Shown here: positions 41,466 to 51,318 of the stretch, one piece after another
Position numbering within the stretch: the first letter of the stretch is position 1
Layout of the letters: the number at the start of each line of letters is the position of its first letter
NCBI GenBank assembly: GCA_014654535.1
Contig: BNBA01000010.1
Coordinates: forward strand, 1-64,000
Direction: 5' to 3'
DNA length: 64,000 bases
Source of the DNA: Xanthomonas boreopolis
GTDB taxonomy: Bacteria > Pseudomonadota > Gammaproteobacteria > Xanthomonadales > Xanthomonadaceae
Made by a program: the position numbers and the translations under genes
The notes under the pieces: model-generated
Databases searched by the model: none
What the model was told of the DNA's origin: nothing
Seen by the model: only the letters and a program-made list of their open reading frames with translations

Positions 41466-41622
41466 GCGCCGCTTCCGTCCTTGGGACGGCGATGGGAACG
41501 CAGGATCGATGGCCCGGCGTCGCCGGGAGCAAGGCGAGCGAGCCGGGTCGTGCCGCTCGACCATCCGCGCGGGCCGTCGCCGCCGTAGTGATAACCTGCG
41601 CCTCTCGCACCAAGGCTCCGCC

Positions 41623-42369
41623 ATGACCATCGAATCCCCATCCGACCTCGAGGGCCTGCAGCGCATCGGCCGCCTCGTCGCGCAGGTGCGCGAGGCGATG
41701 CTGGCGGCGGCCGTGCCCGGCATGACCACCGCGGAGCTGGACGCGATCGGCGAACGCATGCTGGCCGAGGCCGGGGCGCGGTCGGCACCGCGCCTGGCCT
41801 ACGGGTTCCCGGGCGCCACCTGCATCAGCGTCAACGAGGAGGCCGCGCACGGCGTCCCGGGCGCGCGCGTGCTGCGCGCCGGCGACGTGCTGAACGTGGA
41901 CGTCTCCGCGGAACTGGATGGCTACTACGCCGACACCGGCGGCACGCGCGTGCTGCCGCCCGCCTCGGCGCGCGACACCCGCCTGTGCCATGCCACGCGC
42001 GCGGCCCTGGCCAGCGCCCTGCAGGTGGCGCGCGCCGGCCAGCCGATCAACCGCATCGGTGCGGCGATCGAGGCGACCGCACGCCGGTTCGGCTTCCGCG
42101 TGATCGAGAACCTGGGCAGCCATGGCGTGGGCCGCGCGCTGCACGAGCAGCCCGACCATATCGCCGGCTACTACGACCCGGCCGATACGCGCGTGCTGCA
42201 CGAAGGCTTGGTCATCACCATCGAGCCGTTCCTCTCCACGCGGAGCCGGATGGTGGAGGAAGCCGGGGATGGCTGGACGCTGGTGGGCACGAAGGGCAAC
42301 CGCTCGGCCCAGTACGAGCACACGCTGGTGATCACCCGCGGCGAGCCGATCGTGCTGACGCTGCACTGA
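41623..42369 (+). CDS. map: Methionine aminopeptidase, type I
   Basis: A 248-residue metalloprotease removing N-terminal Met. All metal ligands are visible: Asp93 ('VDV'), Asp104 ('ADTGG'), His167 ('SHGVG'), Glu201 ('TIEPF') and Glu232 ('YEHT'), with substrate His76 ('AAHGVP'). It stands alone, not beside rpsB, so it may be a second copy in addition to the housekeeping gene. Confidence 0.92.
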   Translation: MTIESPSDLEGLQRIGRLVAQVREAMLAAAVPGMTTAELDAIGERMLAEAGARSAPRLAYGFPGATCISVNEEAAHGVPGARVLRAGDVLNVDVSAELDGYYADTGGTRVLPPASARDTRLCHATRAALASALQVARAGQPINRIGAAIEATARRFGFRVIENLGSHGVGRALHEQPDHIAGYYDPADTRVLHEGLVITIEPFLSTRSRMVEEAGDGWTLVGTKGNRSAQYEHTLVITRGEPIVLTLH

Positions 42370-42430
42370 GCCGTCGCCGGCAAGCTTGGCGACGCCGCCC
42401 GATGACCTCCTCGCTCGCAGGGCGGGTAGA

Positions 42431-42583
42431 TCAGGGTTGCTGCCGGGCGACCCGCCGCTCTATCGGGTTGCGCGCTATCGGGCTGGGGATCGTCACGCCG
42501 TGCCACCGCATCTCGCTGACCCGGAACGTCGCCGTCGCCGTGGCCAGCACCTTGCCGGCAGGATCGAGCAGGCGCCGCACGGA
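42431..42583 (-). pseudogene. Hotdog thioesterase C-terminal remnant
   Basis: A frame between the ClC-gene stop and 42431 reads 'VRRLLDPAGKVLATATATFRV', the last strand pattern of PaaI-type hotdog thioesterases, then a stop. The rest of the domain is absent. It is probably left after rearrangement next to the ClC gene. Confidence 0.4.
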
Positions 42584-44428
42584 TCAGGCGGTCGGCCTGG
42601 CGCCCGCGCCCAGGTGCCGGTCGGCATGGCGGGCCTGGCGCAGCCGCCGCGCGTGGGCGGCGAGCAGGTCGCCGCGGGTGAGGATGCCGACCATCGCGTG
42701 CGGCGCGTTGCGGGCGACGACGACGAGCCGGCCCACGTCGGCCTCCACCATGTGGTCGGCGGCCTCGCGCAGCGAATGGTCCTCGCGCACGGCCAGCAGG
42801 GGGCGGCGCAGCATCGCGCCGATGCGGGTGTCCGCATCCCACTGCGGATCGAGCAGGTCGCGGCGGGTGACGACGCCGAGCGCATGGCCGGCATCGTCCA
42901 CCACCGGGAAGCCCTGGTGCTTGAACGCGGCCTGGCCCGAGCCGAGCCGGCTGCGCACGTCCTGCAGGCGCTCGTCGTGGCGCAGGGCCACCACGTCGCG
43001 GCTGCAGGCTTCGCCGGCGGCGATCTGGTCCAGGTAGTCGGCCGCGTACTCGCTGGGCACGCGCACGCCGCGGCGGGCGATCTTCTCGGTCATGATGGTG
43101 TGGCGCATCGCCAGGCCGGAGACCAGGTAGGCGGCCGCGCAGGCGCCGAGCAGCGGCAGCAGCGCGTGCGGTTGCTGGGTGGTCTCGAAGGCGAACATCA
43201 CCGAGGTGAGGAAGGCGCGCGAGGCGCCGGCGAACAGCGCCGCCATGCACACCAGCGCGGCCATGTGCGGGTCGACGTGCAGCCACGGCGCCCAGGCCGC
43301 CAGGCCGGCGCCGAGCACGCCGCCGAGCGCGCTGCCGATGGTGAACAGCGGGGCCAGGGTGCCGCCGGAGGTGCCGCTGCCGAGCGCGATCGACCACGAC
43401 AGCAGCTTGGCCACGCACAGCGCCAGCAGCGTGGCCACGCCGATCCGGCCGGCGATCGCGCCGGCGATGTTGTCGTAGCCCACGCCGAGCGTGAGCGGCA
43501 TGAACCAGCCGACCAGGCCGACCACCAGGCCGCCGATCGCCGGCCACCACATCCAGTGGACCGGCAGTTTCTCGAAGCCGTCCTCGATCGCGTAGGCGAG
43601 CTTGGTGATGCCCACGCCGGCGATGCCGGCGACCAGGCCGAGCATGAGATAGGCGGCGAGCGCCGGTACGTCCGGCGCGGCCAATGCCGGCACCGCGAAC
43701 ATCGGCGCGCCGCCTTCCAGCGCGAGGTGCGCGCCGGCGCCGACCGCCGCCGCCAGCGCCACCGGGATCAGCGAGCGCGCGCGCCATTCGAACAGCAGCA
43801 GTTCGATCGCCAGCAGCACCGCCGCGAGCGGCGCGGCGAACACCGCCGCGGTGCCGGCCGCGGCGCCGGCGGCGAGCAGCGTCTTGCGCTCGTCGGCGGT
43901 GACCCGCAGCAGTTGCCCGAACAGCGAACCGAGCGCGCCGCCGGTGGCGATGATCGGTCCTTCCGCGCCGAACGGGCCGCCGGTGCCGATCGCCACGGCC
44001 GAGGACACCGGCTTGAGCCAGATCATCCGCGGCGGGATGCGGCTCTCGTTGAGCAGCACCTGTTCCATCGCCTCGGGGATGCCGTGCCCGCGGATCGCGC
44101 GCGATCCCCAGCGCGCCATCGCGCCGACCACGAGGCCGCCGACCACCGGCACCAGGATCACCCAGGCGCCGAGGTGGTGCCCGGTCGGGCTGGCGAATTC
44201 CAGGCTCCAGCGGCCGTGGAAGGCGAGGTTGGTGACCAGGCCGATCAGCGACGCGAGCAGGCGCGCCGCCAGCGCCACCAGTACGGCCACGGCCAGGGCC
44301 AGGCCGCAGATCCGCAACACGCGGCGATCCAGCGGCGCGAAGCGGCGCGGCATGTGCGCGGCGGCGAGCGAGGGCGCGAGCGAAGGCGCCGGCGACAGCG
44401 GCGCAGGGGGCGTCTGGGCAGGGGGCAT
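42584..44428 (-). CDS. ClC-type chloride channel/antiporter with CBS domains
   Basis: A 614-residue membrane protein. The ClC core (about residues 35-430) has 'RGHGIPEAM' (GSGIP-like Cl- site), 'GTGGPFGAEGPI' with the gating Glu, and 'GSGTSGGTLAPLF'. After it come two C-terminal CBS domains ('HQGFPVVDDAGHALGVVTRRD' in part, and 'VGRLVVVARNAPHAMVGILT'). The gating Glu permits H+/Cl- exchange in this family; whether this member is a channel or exchanger cannot be read from sequence alone. Confidence 0.92.
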   Translation of the reverse strand: MPPAQTPPAPLSPAPSLAPSLAAAHMPRRFAPLDRRVLRICGLALAVAVLVALAARLLASLIGLVTNLAFHGRWSLEFASPTGHHLGAWVILVPVVGGLVVGAMARWGSRAIRGHGIPEAMEQVLLNESRIPPRMIWLKPVSSAVAIGTGGPFGAEGPIIATGGALGSLFGQLLRVTADERKTLLAAGAAAGTAAVFAAPLAAVLLAIELLLFEWRARSLIPVALAAAVGAGAHLALEGGAPMFAVPALAAPDVPALAAYLMLGLVAGIAGVGITKLAYAIEDGFEKLPVHWMWWPAIGGLVVGLVGWFMPLTLGVGYDNIAGAIAGRIGVATLLALCVAKLLSWSIALGSGTSGGTLAPLFTIGSALGGVLGAGLAAWAPWLHVDPHMAALVCMAALFAGASRAFLTSVMFAFETTQQPHALLPLLGACAAAYLVSGLAMRHTIMTEKIARRGVRVPSEYAADYLDQIAAGEACSRDVVALRHDERLQDVRSRLGSGQAAFKHQGFPVVDDAGHALGVVTRRDLLDPQWDADTRIGAMLRRPLLAVREDHSLREAADHMVEADVGRLVVVARNAPHAMVGILTRGDLLAAHARRLRQARHADRHLGAGARPTA

Positions 44429-44635
44429 CGGCGTGCCTTGCGCGTGAGTGGGCGTGGGAGGCGGGCAAGGTTACGCGGATGCCGCCGCAGTGGCTGGCTC
44501 GAAAATGAACGGGTGGGCGGGCCGGCGTACCGGAGGCGGCTTGAGCGGATCGGCATATCGAGCGAGCGTTGCCGGCGTGTCCGCCGCGGACGCGGATGGC
44601 ACAGTAGCGCCGTCCTTTCTTCGCCGACGCATCGC

Positions 44636-45538
44636 ATGAGGCTCCTGCAACCCGTCGATCCGCCCCGGGGCGGCGAACGTGCTCCCGCGCGGTCGATGCC
44701 GGCGCGGCGTTCCCCGGGCGCTTCCGATGCCGGGCCGCGCGCGCTGCGGGTGCGGCCCGGCGTCGGCGCGGCCGGATGCATCGTGCAGCGCTCCGACCTG
44801 ACCTCGCACCGCATCGTGGTCGACCAGGCCACGCTGATCCTGGTCGAGGACGGGTGCAAGCGCATCCGCTGGTCCGGCGGGGAGTGCATCGCGCATCCCG
44901 GCGACGCGTTGTCGCTGCAGGCCGGGGAGGTGGTGGACATCGCCAACACGCCGGGCCGCAGCGGCAGCTATCGGGCCTTGTGGCTGATGTGGTCCGCGCA
45001 ACGGCTCGCCGCCTCCGGTGTCGCGCGTCCCGACGCGGGCCCGCGCGTGGCGACGCACGCGGTGCTGGGGGAGTCGTTCCGCGACGCGTTCCACCGCGCG
45101 TTCGACGCGCTGGGCGATGACCGCGTGCCGGCCGCGATCGCCACCCATCGTCTCGAGGAGGTGCTGCTCTGGCTCGGCGAGCGCGGGTTCCACTTCGCGC
45201 CGCCGCGGCCGGCATCGATCGGCCAGCAGGTACGCCGGCTGCTGGCGGCCGATCCGGCCACCGGATGGTCGGTAGACCGCGTGGCGTGCCTGCTGGCGAC
45301 CAGCGCGCCGACCTTGCGCAGGCGCCTGGCGGAGGAGGGCGTCGGCTTCCGCGGCCTGGTGCAGGACGTGCGCATGTCGCATGCGCTGGCGCTGCTGCAG
45401 AACACCGACCTGCCGGTGCTGCATGTCGCGCTCGCGGTCGGCTACGACTCCGCCTCGCGGTTCTCGGCCCGGTTCCGCGCGCGTTTCGGCTACCTGCCCA
45501 GCGACGTGCGCGGCGAAGGCCGCCGGCCCCGCGCCTGA
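44636..45538 (+). CDS. AraC family transcriptional regulator
   Basis: A 300-residue regulator. The N-terminal cupin-like sensing half includes 'GECIAHPGDALSLQAGEVVD'. The C-terminal double HTH includes 'WSVDRVACLLATSAPTLRRRL' in part and 'HVALAVGYDSASRFSARFRARFGYLPSDVR' in part. It lies 76 bp upstream of a glutathione S-transferase gene on the same strand and is divergent from the ClC gene, so these are the likely targets. Confidence 0.9.
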   Translation: MRLLQPVDPPRGGERAPARSMPARRSPGASDAGPRALRVRPGVGAAGCIVQRSDLTSHRIVVDQATLILVEDGCKRIRWSGGECIAHPGDALSLQAGEVVDIANTPGRSGSYRALWLMWSAQRLAASGVARPDAGPRVATHAVLGESFRDAFHRAFDALGDDRVPAAIATHRLEEVLLWLGERGFHFAPPRPASIGQQVRRLLAADPATGWSVDRVACLLATSAPTLRRRLAEEGVGFRGLVQDVRMSHALALLQNTDLPVLHVALAVGYDSASRFSARFRARFGYLPSDVRGEGRRPRA

Positions 45539-45614
45539 TCCCCGATCCGATCCCATGCGGCCCGGCGTCCCGCGACGCGGGGCGGCGATGTCCATTCGTT
45601 CACGAGGAACACCG

Positions 45615-46256
45615 ATGCTCAGGATCCACCATCTCGGCCGCTCGCAATCCGAGCGGATCGTCTGGCTCTGCGAGGAGCTGGCCATTCCCTACGAACTGGC
45701 GAGGTACGCGCGCGACCCGGCCACGCGCATGGCGCCGCCGGAGCTGAAGGCGGTGCATCCGCTGGGCACCGCGCCGGTCGTCGAGGTCGACGGCCTGATG
45801 CTGGCCGAGTCCGGCGCCATCGTCGACTACCTGCTGGACCGCTTCGGCGAGGGACGCCTGCGGCATGGGCCTGGCCATTCCGGGTACGCCGCGTACCTGT
45901 ACTGGTTCCACTTCGCCAACGGCACGCTCCAGCCGGCGATGCTGCGTGCGCTCACCGTCGGCCGCTGCGGGCTGGCCCCGGAACATCCGGTCCCGGCGGC
46001 GGTGCAATCGCGGCTGCACGGGATCCTCGCGCACGTCGACGCGCGCCTGGCGCACAGCGACCACCTGGCAGGCGAGGACTTCACCGCGGCCGACGTCATG
46101 AGCGTGTTCCCGCTGTCCACGATGCGCCTGTTCATGCCGGTGGACTTGGGGCCCTATCCCGGCATCCGCGCCTACCTGGCGCGCATCGGCGCGCGCCCGG
46201 CCTACCGACGGGCGATGCGGAAGGGCGATCCGGACCTGGTGCCGCTGCTGGAGTGA
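45615..46256 (+). CDS. Glutathione S-transferase
   Basis: A 213-residue GST. The N-terminal thioredoxin-fold domain has 'GRSQSERIVWLCEEL' (catalytic Ser/cis-Pro type), 'GTAPVVEVDG' and 'ESGAIVDYLLDRFG'. The C-terminal helical domain has 'HLAGEDFTAADVMSVFPLS'. It conjugates or reduces electrophiles with glutathione. CGAGGA precedes the ATG. Confidence 0.92.
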   Translation: MLRIHHLGRSQSERIVWLCEELAIPYELARYARDPATRMAPPELKAVHPLGTAPVVEVDGLMLAESGAIVDYLLDRFGEGRLRHGPGHSGYAAYLYWFHFANGTLQPAMLRALTVGRCGLAPEHPVPAAVQSRLHGILAHVDARLAHSDHLAGEDFTAADVMSVFPLSTMRLFMPVDLGPYPGIRAYLARIGARPAYRRAMRKGDPDLVPLLE

Positions 46257-46352
46257 GCCGCATCGCGACGCTCGTGCATGCCGCCGGGAATGCTGCGGAC
46301 CGGACCGCTACCATGGCACGGTTCCGCCCCGATCCCCGCTCAAGGAAGAACC

Positions 46353-46694
46353 ATGCACGGCATCCTGAAGTACGTCCTGGCACTGATCGCCACGGCCATG
46401 TGGGTGGTGGCCGCGTCCTGGGGATGGTTCCAACGGGCGTGCCATGCCGTGGAGGCCGGCGAAGCGCTGGGTTGGGCCGTGCTGAACCTCGTGCTGGGCC
46501 CGTTGGTCTACCCGCCCTTGCTCCTGCTCTGGGCGGTGGTCCTGCTCCTGCCGTTCGGCGCGTTGCGGCTGGAGGCCCGAATCGCCGCGCGCGCCGCCGG
46601 CCTGTGGCTCTGTGCGCTCGTCCTGGCGTTCCCGGCGGGATACCTGGTGGCGAAGGTGCTGGACGTGCACCAGCGTTGCGGCTTCGGGTTCTGA
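46353..46694 (+). CDS. Small inner-membrane protein, unknown function
   Basis: 113 residues with three hydrophobic segments ('YVLALIATAMWVVAASWGWF', 'VLGPLVYPPLLLLWAVVLLL', 'AAGLWLCALVLAFPAGYLVA'). AAGGAAG precedes the ATG. Not recognised. Confidence 0.7.
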   Translation: MHGILKYVLALIATAMWVVAASWGWFQRACHAVEAGEALGWAVLNLVLGPLVYPPLLLLWAVVLLLPFGALRLEARIAARAAGLWLCALVLAFPAGYLVAKVLDVHQRCGFGF

Positions 46695-46707
46695 CCGGTC
46701 CTGCCTT

Positions 46708-47358
46708 CTACGCGCCGGCCTGGAGGTCCAGCGGGCCGACGTATTGCAGCGCGTCCGAGCGCGCCATGTCGTTGGGATTCGTGCCGGGCTGGTCCTGCGG
46801 CACCTCCATGCCCTTGCCACGGTAGAACTCGACCCAGTACGCCGGGATCCGGCCGGTCTGCGGGTTCTTGAAGTTCATCGGCTGTAGCGCGAACACGTGG
46901 CGCGCGCGGAACGCGCGTTCGATGAAGTCCGAGCAGTAGTAGCTGTCCTCGTCCTGCACGTAGGTGAAGTTGTAGGGCTTGCCGAGCATGCGCCGCGCCT
47001 GCGCGATCGCATCGGGGATGGCGTCGCGGTAGGCAGGTTCGAGCCGGTAGACGTGCACCTGCCGGTGCTTGGCCCGGGCCTCGCCGAGGAATTCGTCCAA
47101 CGGCTGCTCGCGGGAGCCTTGCTCGTCGGCATGCAGCACCACGGCGACGGCATCGCGGTGCGCGACCAGGGCGACGTGGTCGAAGCTGGGCGATCCGGCC
47201 TTGGCGGTGGACTCGTCGATGGCGCCGCTCAGCCCGGTGCTGCCGGCGGTGACGAACAGCAGGTCGCCATCGTCCAGCCGCAATGCCCAGGCCGACGGGG
47301 CGAACGCGGTGGTGGTCAGCAGGGAGATCAGCAGCAGGAATGCGCGCATCGACGTCAT
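46708..47358 (-). CDS. YiiX/YebB-like NlpC/P60 family cysteine hydrolase
   Basis: A 216-residue exported protein. A signal peptide ends 'PSAWA'. The permuted papain-fold catalytic pair is seen as His in 'SFDHVALVAH' and Cys in 'SYYCSDFIERAF'. 'DGDLLFVTAGSTGLSGAI' is typical of YiiX. Members are thought to be hydrolases at the envelope; the substrate is unknown. It is convergent with the small membrane gene. Confidence 0.85.
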   Translation of the reverse strand: MTSMRAFLLLISLLTTTAFAPSAWALRLDDGDLLFVTAGSTGLSGAIDESTAKAGSPSFDHVALVAHRDAVAVVLHADEQGSREQPLDEFLGEARAKHRQVHVYRLEPAYRDAIPDAIAQARRMLGKPYNFTYVQDEDSYYCSDFIERAFRARHVFALQPMNFKNPQTGRIPAYWVEFYRGKGMEVPQDQPGTNPNDMARSDALQYVGPLDLQAGA

Positions 47359-47473
47359 GGGGGCGGGACGGAGCGGGACATTATCGCCGGTGGGCCCGCC
47401 GCCTGGCGGAAGCGGGCGGCGACCCGCCGTCCCCGCCTGCACGGGGACGGCCGATGCGCGGCGGCGAAGCGGA

Positions 47474-47838
47474 TCAGGCGTTGATGCCGCCGTCGAGCGC
47501 GTAGGAGGCGCCGTTGGCGTAGCGGCCTTCCTCGCTGGCGAGCCAGGCCACCAGGCCGGCGATGTTGCCGCCCTCGCGCATGTGCGGCAGCACCGCCTGG
47601 GTCGCGACGAATACCGCGCGCAGGTTGACCGCCATGGTGCGGTCGAAATCCTCCAGCGCGAACCCGGCGACGTCGCCGGCGACCAGGACCCCGGCGTTGT
47701 TGACCAGGATGTCGATGCGGCCGAGGTCGGCGGCGGCGCGGTCGATGGCGGAGCGCAACGCCGCGGCATCGGCGCTGTCGGCCCGGTAGGCGCGGCCGCG
47801 GCACCCGAGTTTCTCGATCCCGGCGACCACGTTGAACA
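47474..47838 (-). pseudogene. Short-chain dehydrogenase remnant, both truncated and internally deleted
   Basis: The frame keeps 'LGRIDILVNNAGVLVAGDVA' and 'LPHMREGGN', then jumps to 'IAGLVAWLASEEGRYANGAS' and the terminal 'DGGINA'. The N-terminal nucleotide-binding TGxxxGxG motif and the SYK catalytic residues are missing. The 5' end stops about 47838, exactly where a truncated amidohydrolase begins on the other strand. Confidence 0.65.
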
Positions 47839-48860
47839 TGGGCGAGGCGCGCAACAGCTTCGTCGGGCGCACGCGGCTGGCGATCGCCAACGGCGAGCTG
47901 GCCGGACCGCGCGCGTTCGTGGCCCTGGCCGTGGACGGTTCGCCGCGCTACGGGCACCTGGTGGTGCGCGACGCGGGCGACGCGCAGGCGGTGGTCCGCA
48001 TCGCGCAGGCCAACGGCTACGACTTCCTGAAGGTCTACAACAATCTTTCGGCGGAAGCGTTCCAGGCGCTGATGGCCGCGGCGAAGAGCGCCGGGCTGCC
48101 GGTGGTCGGGCACGGCGTCAGCGCGGTGGGCCTGCGCAAGCAGATCGAGGCCGGGCAGGCGATGGTGGCCCACGCCGAGGAGCTGTTCTACACCTATTTT
48201 TCGCAGCCGCCGGAGCACGATCCGAACGCGGCGCCGGATCCGGCGGAAATCCCCGGTGCGATCGCGATGCTGCGCCGCCATGGCACGCCGGTGGTCGCCG
48301 ACCTGGTGACCTACCGGACCATCGCCGAGCAATGGGGCCGGCCGGACATCGTCGAAGCCTACCTGCGCCGGCCCGAGGCACGCTGGTTGCCGCCGCAATA
48401 CCGGGTGTCCTGGCCTGCGCAAGGCTATGCGCGCCGCAGCGGCAGCCTGGCCGGCCGGGTCGCGTTCCTGCAGCGGCTGGTGCGCGAGATGCAGCAGGCC
48501 GGGATTCCCTTGCTGTCCGGCACCGATGCGCAGGACATCCCGGGGCTGGTCGGCGGTTTCTCCCTGCATGCCAACCTGCGCGCGCTGGAATCGGCCGGCC
48601 TGAGCCGCTACCAGGCCCTGGCCACCGCGACGCGCGTGCCTGGCGAATTCGTCCAGCGCCACTACCCCGCCACGCGCTGCTTCGGCGTGGTGGCGCAAGG
48701 CGCGCGCGCCGACCTGCTGCTGGTACCGGCCAATCCGCTGGACGACCTTGCGGTGCTGATGCAGCCGCAGGGCGTGATGGCGGATGGCCGCTGGTATCCG
48801 GCCGATGCACTGAAGGCGCGGATGGACGAGGTGGCCGAGAGCTATCGCCTGGCGCGGTGA
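47832..48860 (+). pseudogene. Amidohydrolase (imidazolonepropionase-like), 5' truncated
   Basis: About 340 residues of an amidohydrolase: 'ANGYDFLKVYNNLSAEAFQA', 'LPVVGHGVSAVGLRKQIEAG', 'MVAHAEELFY', 'LLSGTDAQDIPGLVGG' (metal Asp), then 'GARADLLLVPANPLDDL'. The N-terminal third with the HxH metal pair is absent: homology begins about 47860 ('RTRLAIANGELAGPRAF'). Full members have about 430-460 residues. The open frame could still be translated, but the enzyme would lack metal ligands. Confidence 0.65.
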
Positions 48861-49153
48861 CGCGCGAAGGCGACGCGCGGCGGCGCGGAGGTCGCCCGGC
48901 GTCCGCGGGCATGCGCGTTGCGCCGCAGCAATCCCTGGCCCGATCCGGCGTGCCGACGGCCCCTGGTGCGCCCCAGATCCGGAGAATCTGTTAACGAATC
49001 GACACTGCCAGCGCTGTCATCGCCGCGCCCGCGCGGATGCTGTTGACGGCCCAGACCGCATCGTGTCTGTTTATCGCGGCGGCCACGCCGCCCATCCGAC
49101 GCCGATGTTCTCGGCAAATCCCACGCAACGACCGATCAATGGAGGAGGGATCC

Positions 49154-49840
49154 ATGAAGTTCGCGGCACTGAAAATGATAGCGCTAACGCGGCTGCTGCC
49201 GGCCGCCGTCCTCGCGCTGGGCGCGAGCGCCGGCGCGAACGCGCAGCAGGTCTGCAACAACCAGACCGGCACGCACAACGGCTACTTCTATTCGTTCTGG
49301 AAGGACGGAGGTTCGGCCTGCGTCACGCTGGGCAACGACGGCAACTACAGCACCACCTACAATCTCGGCGGCAACTACAACCTGGTGACCGGCAAGGGCT
49401 GGGCCACCGGCAGCAGCACGCGCCGCGTGGGCTACAACGCCGGCGTGTTCAATCCCGGTTCCAACAGCTACCTCACCCTCTACGGGTGGACCACCAATCC
49501 GCTGATCGAGTACTACGTGGTGGACAACTGGGGCGGCTTCACGCCCCCGGGCGGCGGTACCTTCATGGGCACCGTCAACAGCGACGGCGGCACCTACAAC
49601 GTCTACCGCACGCAACGCGTCAACGCGCCGTCGATCATCGGCAACGCGACCTTCTACCAGTACTGGAGCGTGCGCACGTCCAAGCGCCCGACCGGCACCA
49701 ACAACACGATCACCTTCGCCAACCACGTCAATGCGTGGGCCAGCTTCGGCATGAACCTGGGCACCCACAACTACCAGATCATGGCGACCGAGGGCTTTGG
49801 CGCCAACGGCAGTTCCAACGTCACGGTGTGGCAGCAGTAG
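49154..49840 (+). CDS. GH11 endo-1,4-beta-xylanase, secreted
   Basis: A 228-residue beta-jelly-roll xylanase that cuts xylan main chains. The signal peptide is cleaved after 'AGANA' (residue 30). The catalytic nucleophile is Glu119 in '[13 protein letters not shown]' and the acid/base is Glu213 in '[10 protein letters not shown]'; other hallmarks are 'GWATGSSTR' and '[13 protein letters not shown]'. There is no carbohydrate-binding module. GGAGGAGGG precedes the ATG. With the GH43 gene at 56453 it indicates growth on plant hemicellulose. Confidence 0.96.
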   Translation: MKFAALKMIALTRLLPAAVLALGASAGANAQQVCNNQTGTHNGYFYSFWKDGGSACVTLGNDGNYSTTYNLGGNYNLVTGKGWATGSSTRRVGYNAGVFNPGSNSYLTLYGWTTNPLIEYYVVDNWGGFTPPGGGTFMGTVNSDGGTYNVYRTQRVNAPSIIGNATFYQYWSVRTSKRPTGTNNTITFANHVNAWASFGMNLGTHNYQIMATEGFGANGSSNVTVWQQ

Positions 49841-49850
49841 GCGGTCTCAC

Positions 49851-49877
49851 GGGAGGCCGGGCCGTTGCCGGCCTCCC
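49851..49877. terminator. Bidirectional hairpin terminator
   Basis: GGGAGGCCGG (49851-49860) and CCGGCCTCCC (49868-49877), 7-base loop, between the convergent xylanase and LprI-like genes. Confidence 0.65.
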
Positions 49878-49882
49878 GGTCC

Positions 49883-50647
49883 TCATTCCGGATCGTCGCG
49901 GTAGGGGATGTCCAGTTCGCGGGCGAGCAGGGCGAACTGGGCCAGGCGCCGTTCGATGAAGCGCAGCCGGCATCGCAGGAAATCCTCTTCCCAGGAAGGC
50001 TCGTCCGGCGCGCGGGCACCGCAGTTGGCATCGGTGACCTTGAGCCATTGCCGCTGTTCCGCGCGCACGCGGGCGATGTCGGCGTCGCGATCGCCCAGCT
50101 GGCCGACGATGGCCTGGTAGTCCTCGTTGAGCAGTCCGTCCTGCAGGGCGAACAGGCGCCGCAGGGGATGATGGACGTCCAGCGTCCCCGCCTGCCAGGC
50201 CACGGCCTCGGAACGTCCGGCTTCGCCGCCGTTGTGGTAGCCGAAATTCTCGACGTCCACGTGCACCCGGGTGACCGGCTCGTTCGCGAAGGGAGTGCGG
50301 TAGACGAGCAGCACGTAGCTGTCGGCCACGCCGCTGTAGAGGATCCGGCTGCCTTGCGGGGCGATGTCCCGGCCGTTCTCGTCGATCGCGAAGCCGAAGC
50401 AGCCGCGCCGGCTCTGGTTGGCATCCTGGCCCGCGCCGCCGTCCCGGCAAGCCTGCGGCGGCGGCATCCAGCCGTCCGCGCCCGGTTCGGCCGGGTCGGG
50501 GGAGGCCTCGTCATGGATGTGCAGCAGGAGCGCGGCCTTGTCGCCCTGGCGCGCCTGGTCGAGCACCACCACCGAGAGCGTGCTTTCCGCATGGGCGCTG
50601 GCCGAGGCGGCGAGCAGGGCGAAGAGGAAGAATTTCGATGCGGGCAT
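49883..50647 (-). CDS. Exported protein with LprI-like C-terminus
   Basis: A 254-residue periplasmic protein. It has a signal peptide (to 'ASASAHAE'), a central unrecognised region, and a C-terminal lysozyme-inhibitor LprI-like segment ('RQWLKVTDANCGARAPDEPS', 'EEDFLRCRLRFIERRLAQF'). Two Cys in that segment probably form the conserved disulfide. The function of the N-terminal part is unknown. Confidence 0.75.
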   Translation of the reverse strand: MPASKFFLFALLAASASAHAESTLSVVVLDQARQGDKAALLLHIHDEASPDPAEPGADGWMPPPQACRDGGAGQDANQSRRGCFGFAIDENGRDIAPQGSRILYSGVADSYVLLVYRTPFANEPVTRVHVDVENFGYHNGGEAGRSEAVAWQAGTLDVHHPLRRLFALQDGLLNEDYQAIVGQLGDRDADIARVRAEQRQWLKVTDANCGARAPDEPSWEEDFLRCRLRFIERRLAQFALLARELDIPYRDDPE

Positions 50648-50828
50648 GGCGTCCTTGCTGCCGGGACACGAGAGGTTCGTCGGACGGAGTTCCTCCACGG
50701 AACGCCGTGGCCGGAATCATAGCCTCGCGCGGTGGCGCGCCGCATGTCGTGGCGGCTCGATGCCGCCACCAGTCGCGCCGGCTGCCGGAATGCGGCAACG
50801 GCGCTCGCCGCCGCGTCCCTGCCGCCTG

Positions 50829-51227
50829 TCAATCGACGACGGCAGCGACCGTCCTGGCGCCGACGCGACGGCGTTCGGCGCCCATGTCGGACAGCGGCCG
50901 CACCTCGATGCTGCCGTAGCGGATCCAGGGGAACTCGTGGGCGATGCGGACCGCCTCGTCCATGTCCGCGGCTTCGATCAGGTTGAACCCGGCCAGGAAT
51001 TCCTTGGTCTCGGCGAAGGGGCCGTCCAGCACCGCGCTGCGGCCGCCGCGCACGCGCACGGTGCGGGCAACGGCCGGCGGCTCCAGCTTCTGGTAGGCCA
51101 GCAAGGTGCCTTGGGCGCGCAGTTCCTCGGCATGGTCCAGGCAGCCGCGCATCAAGGTGTCGTATTCGGCGGCGGGCAGGGCGGCGAGCAGTTCGGGGTC
51201 GGGATAGACCAGCAGCAGGAATTGCAT
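50829..51227 (-). CDS. YciI-like DGPF-domain protein (second copy)
   Basis: A 132-residue YCII-family protein: 'MQFLLLVYPDPELLAALP' start, 'LDGPFAETKEFLAGFNLIEA' (DGPF motif), 'IEVRPLSDM' end. It is divergent from the SRPBCC-DUF1428-sigma operon and forms with it the standard ECF42 neighbourhood. No TGTCGA box was seen on its own strand, so it may use a different promoter. Confidence 0.9.
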   Translation of the reverse strand: MQFLLLVYPDPELLAALPAAEYDTLMRGCLDHAEELRAQGTLLAYQKLEPPAVARTVRVRGGRSAVLDGPFAETKEFLAGFNLIEAADMDEAVRIAHEFPWIRYGSIEVRPLSDMGAERRRVGARTVAAVVD

Positions 51228-51318
51228 GATGGGCCGGGGGAATGCGGGTGGGCGGACATCCTCGCACAGGGGACGGTCGCAGGATGGTGCGGTGCGGCGA
51301 AAAAATCTTCGCCACGCT

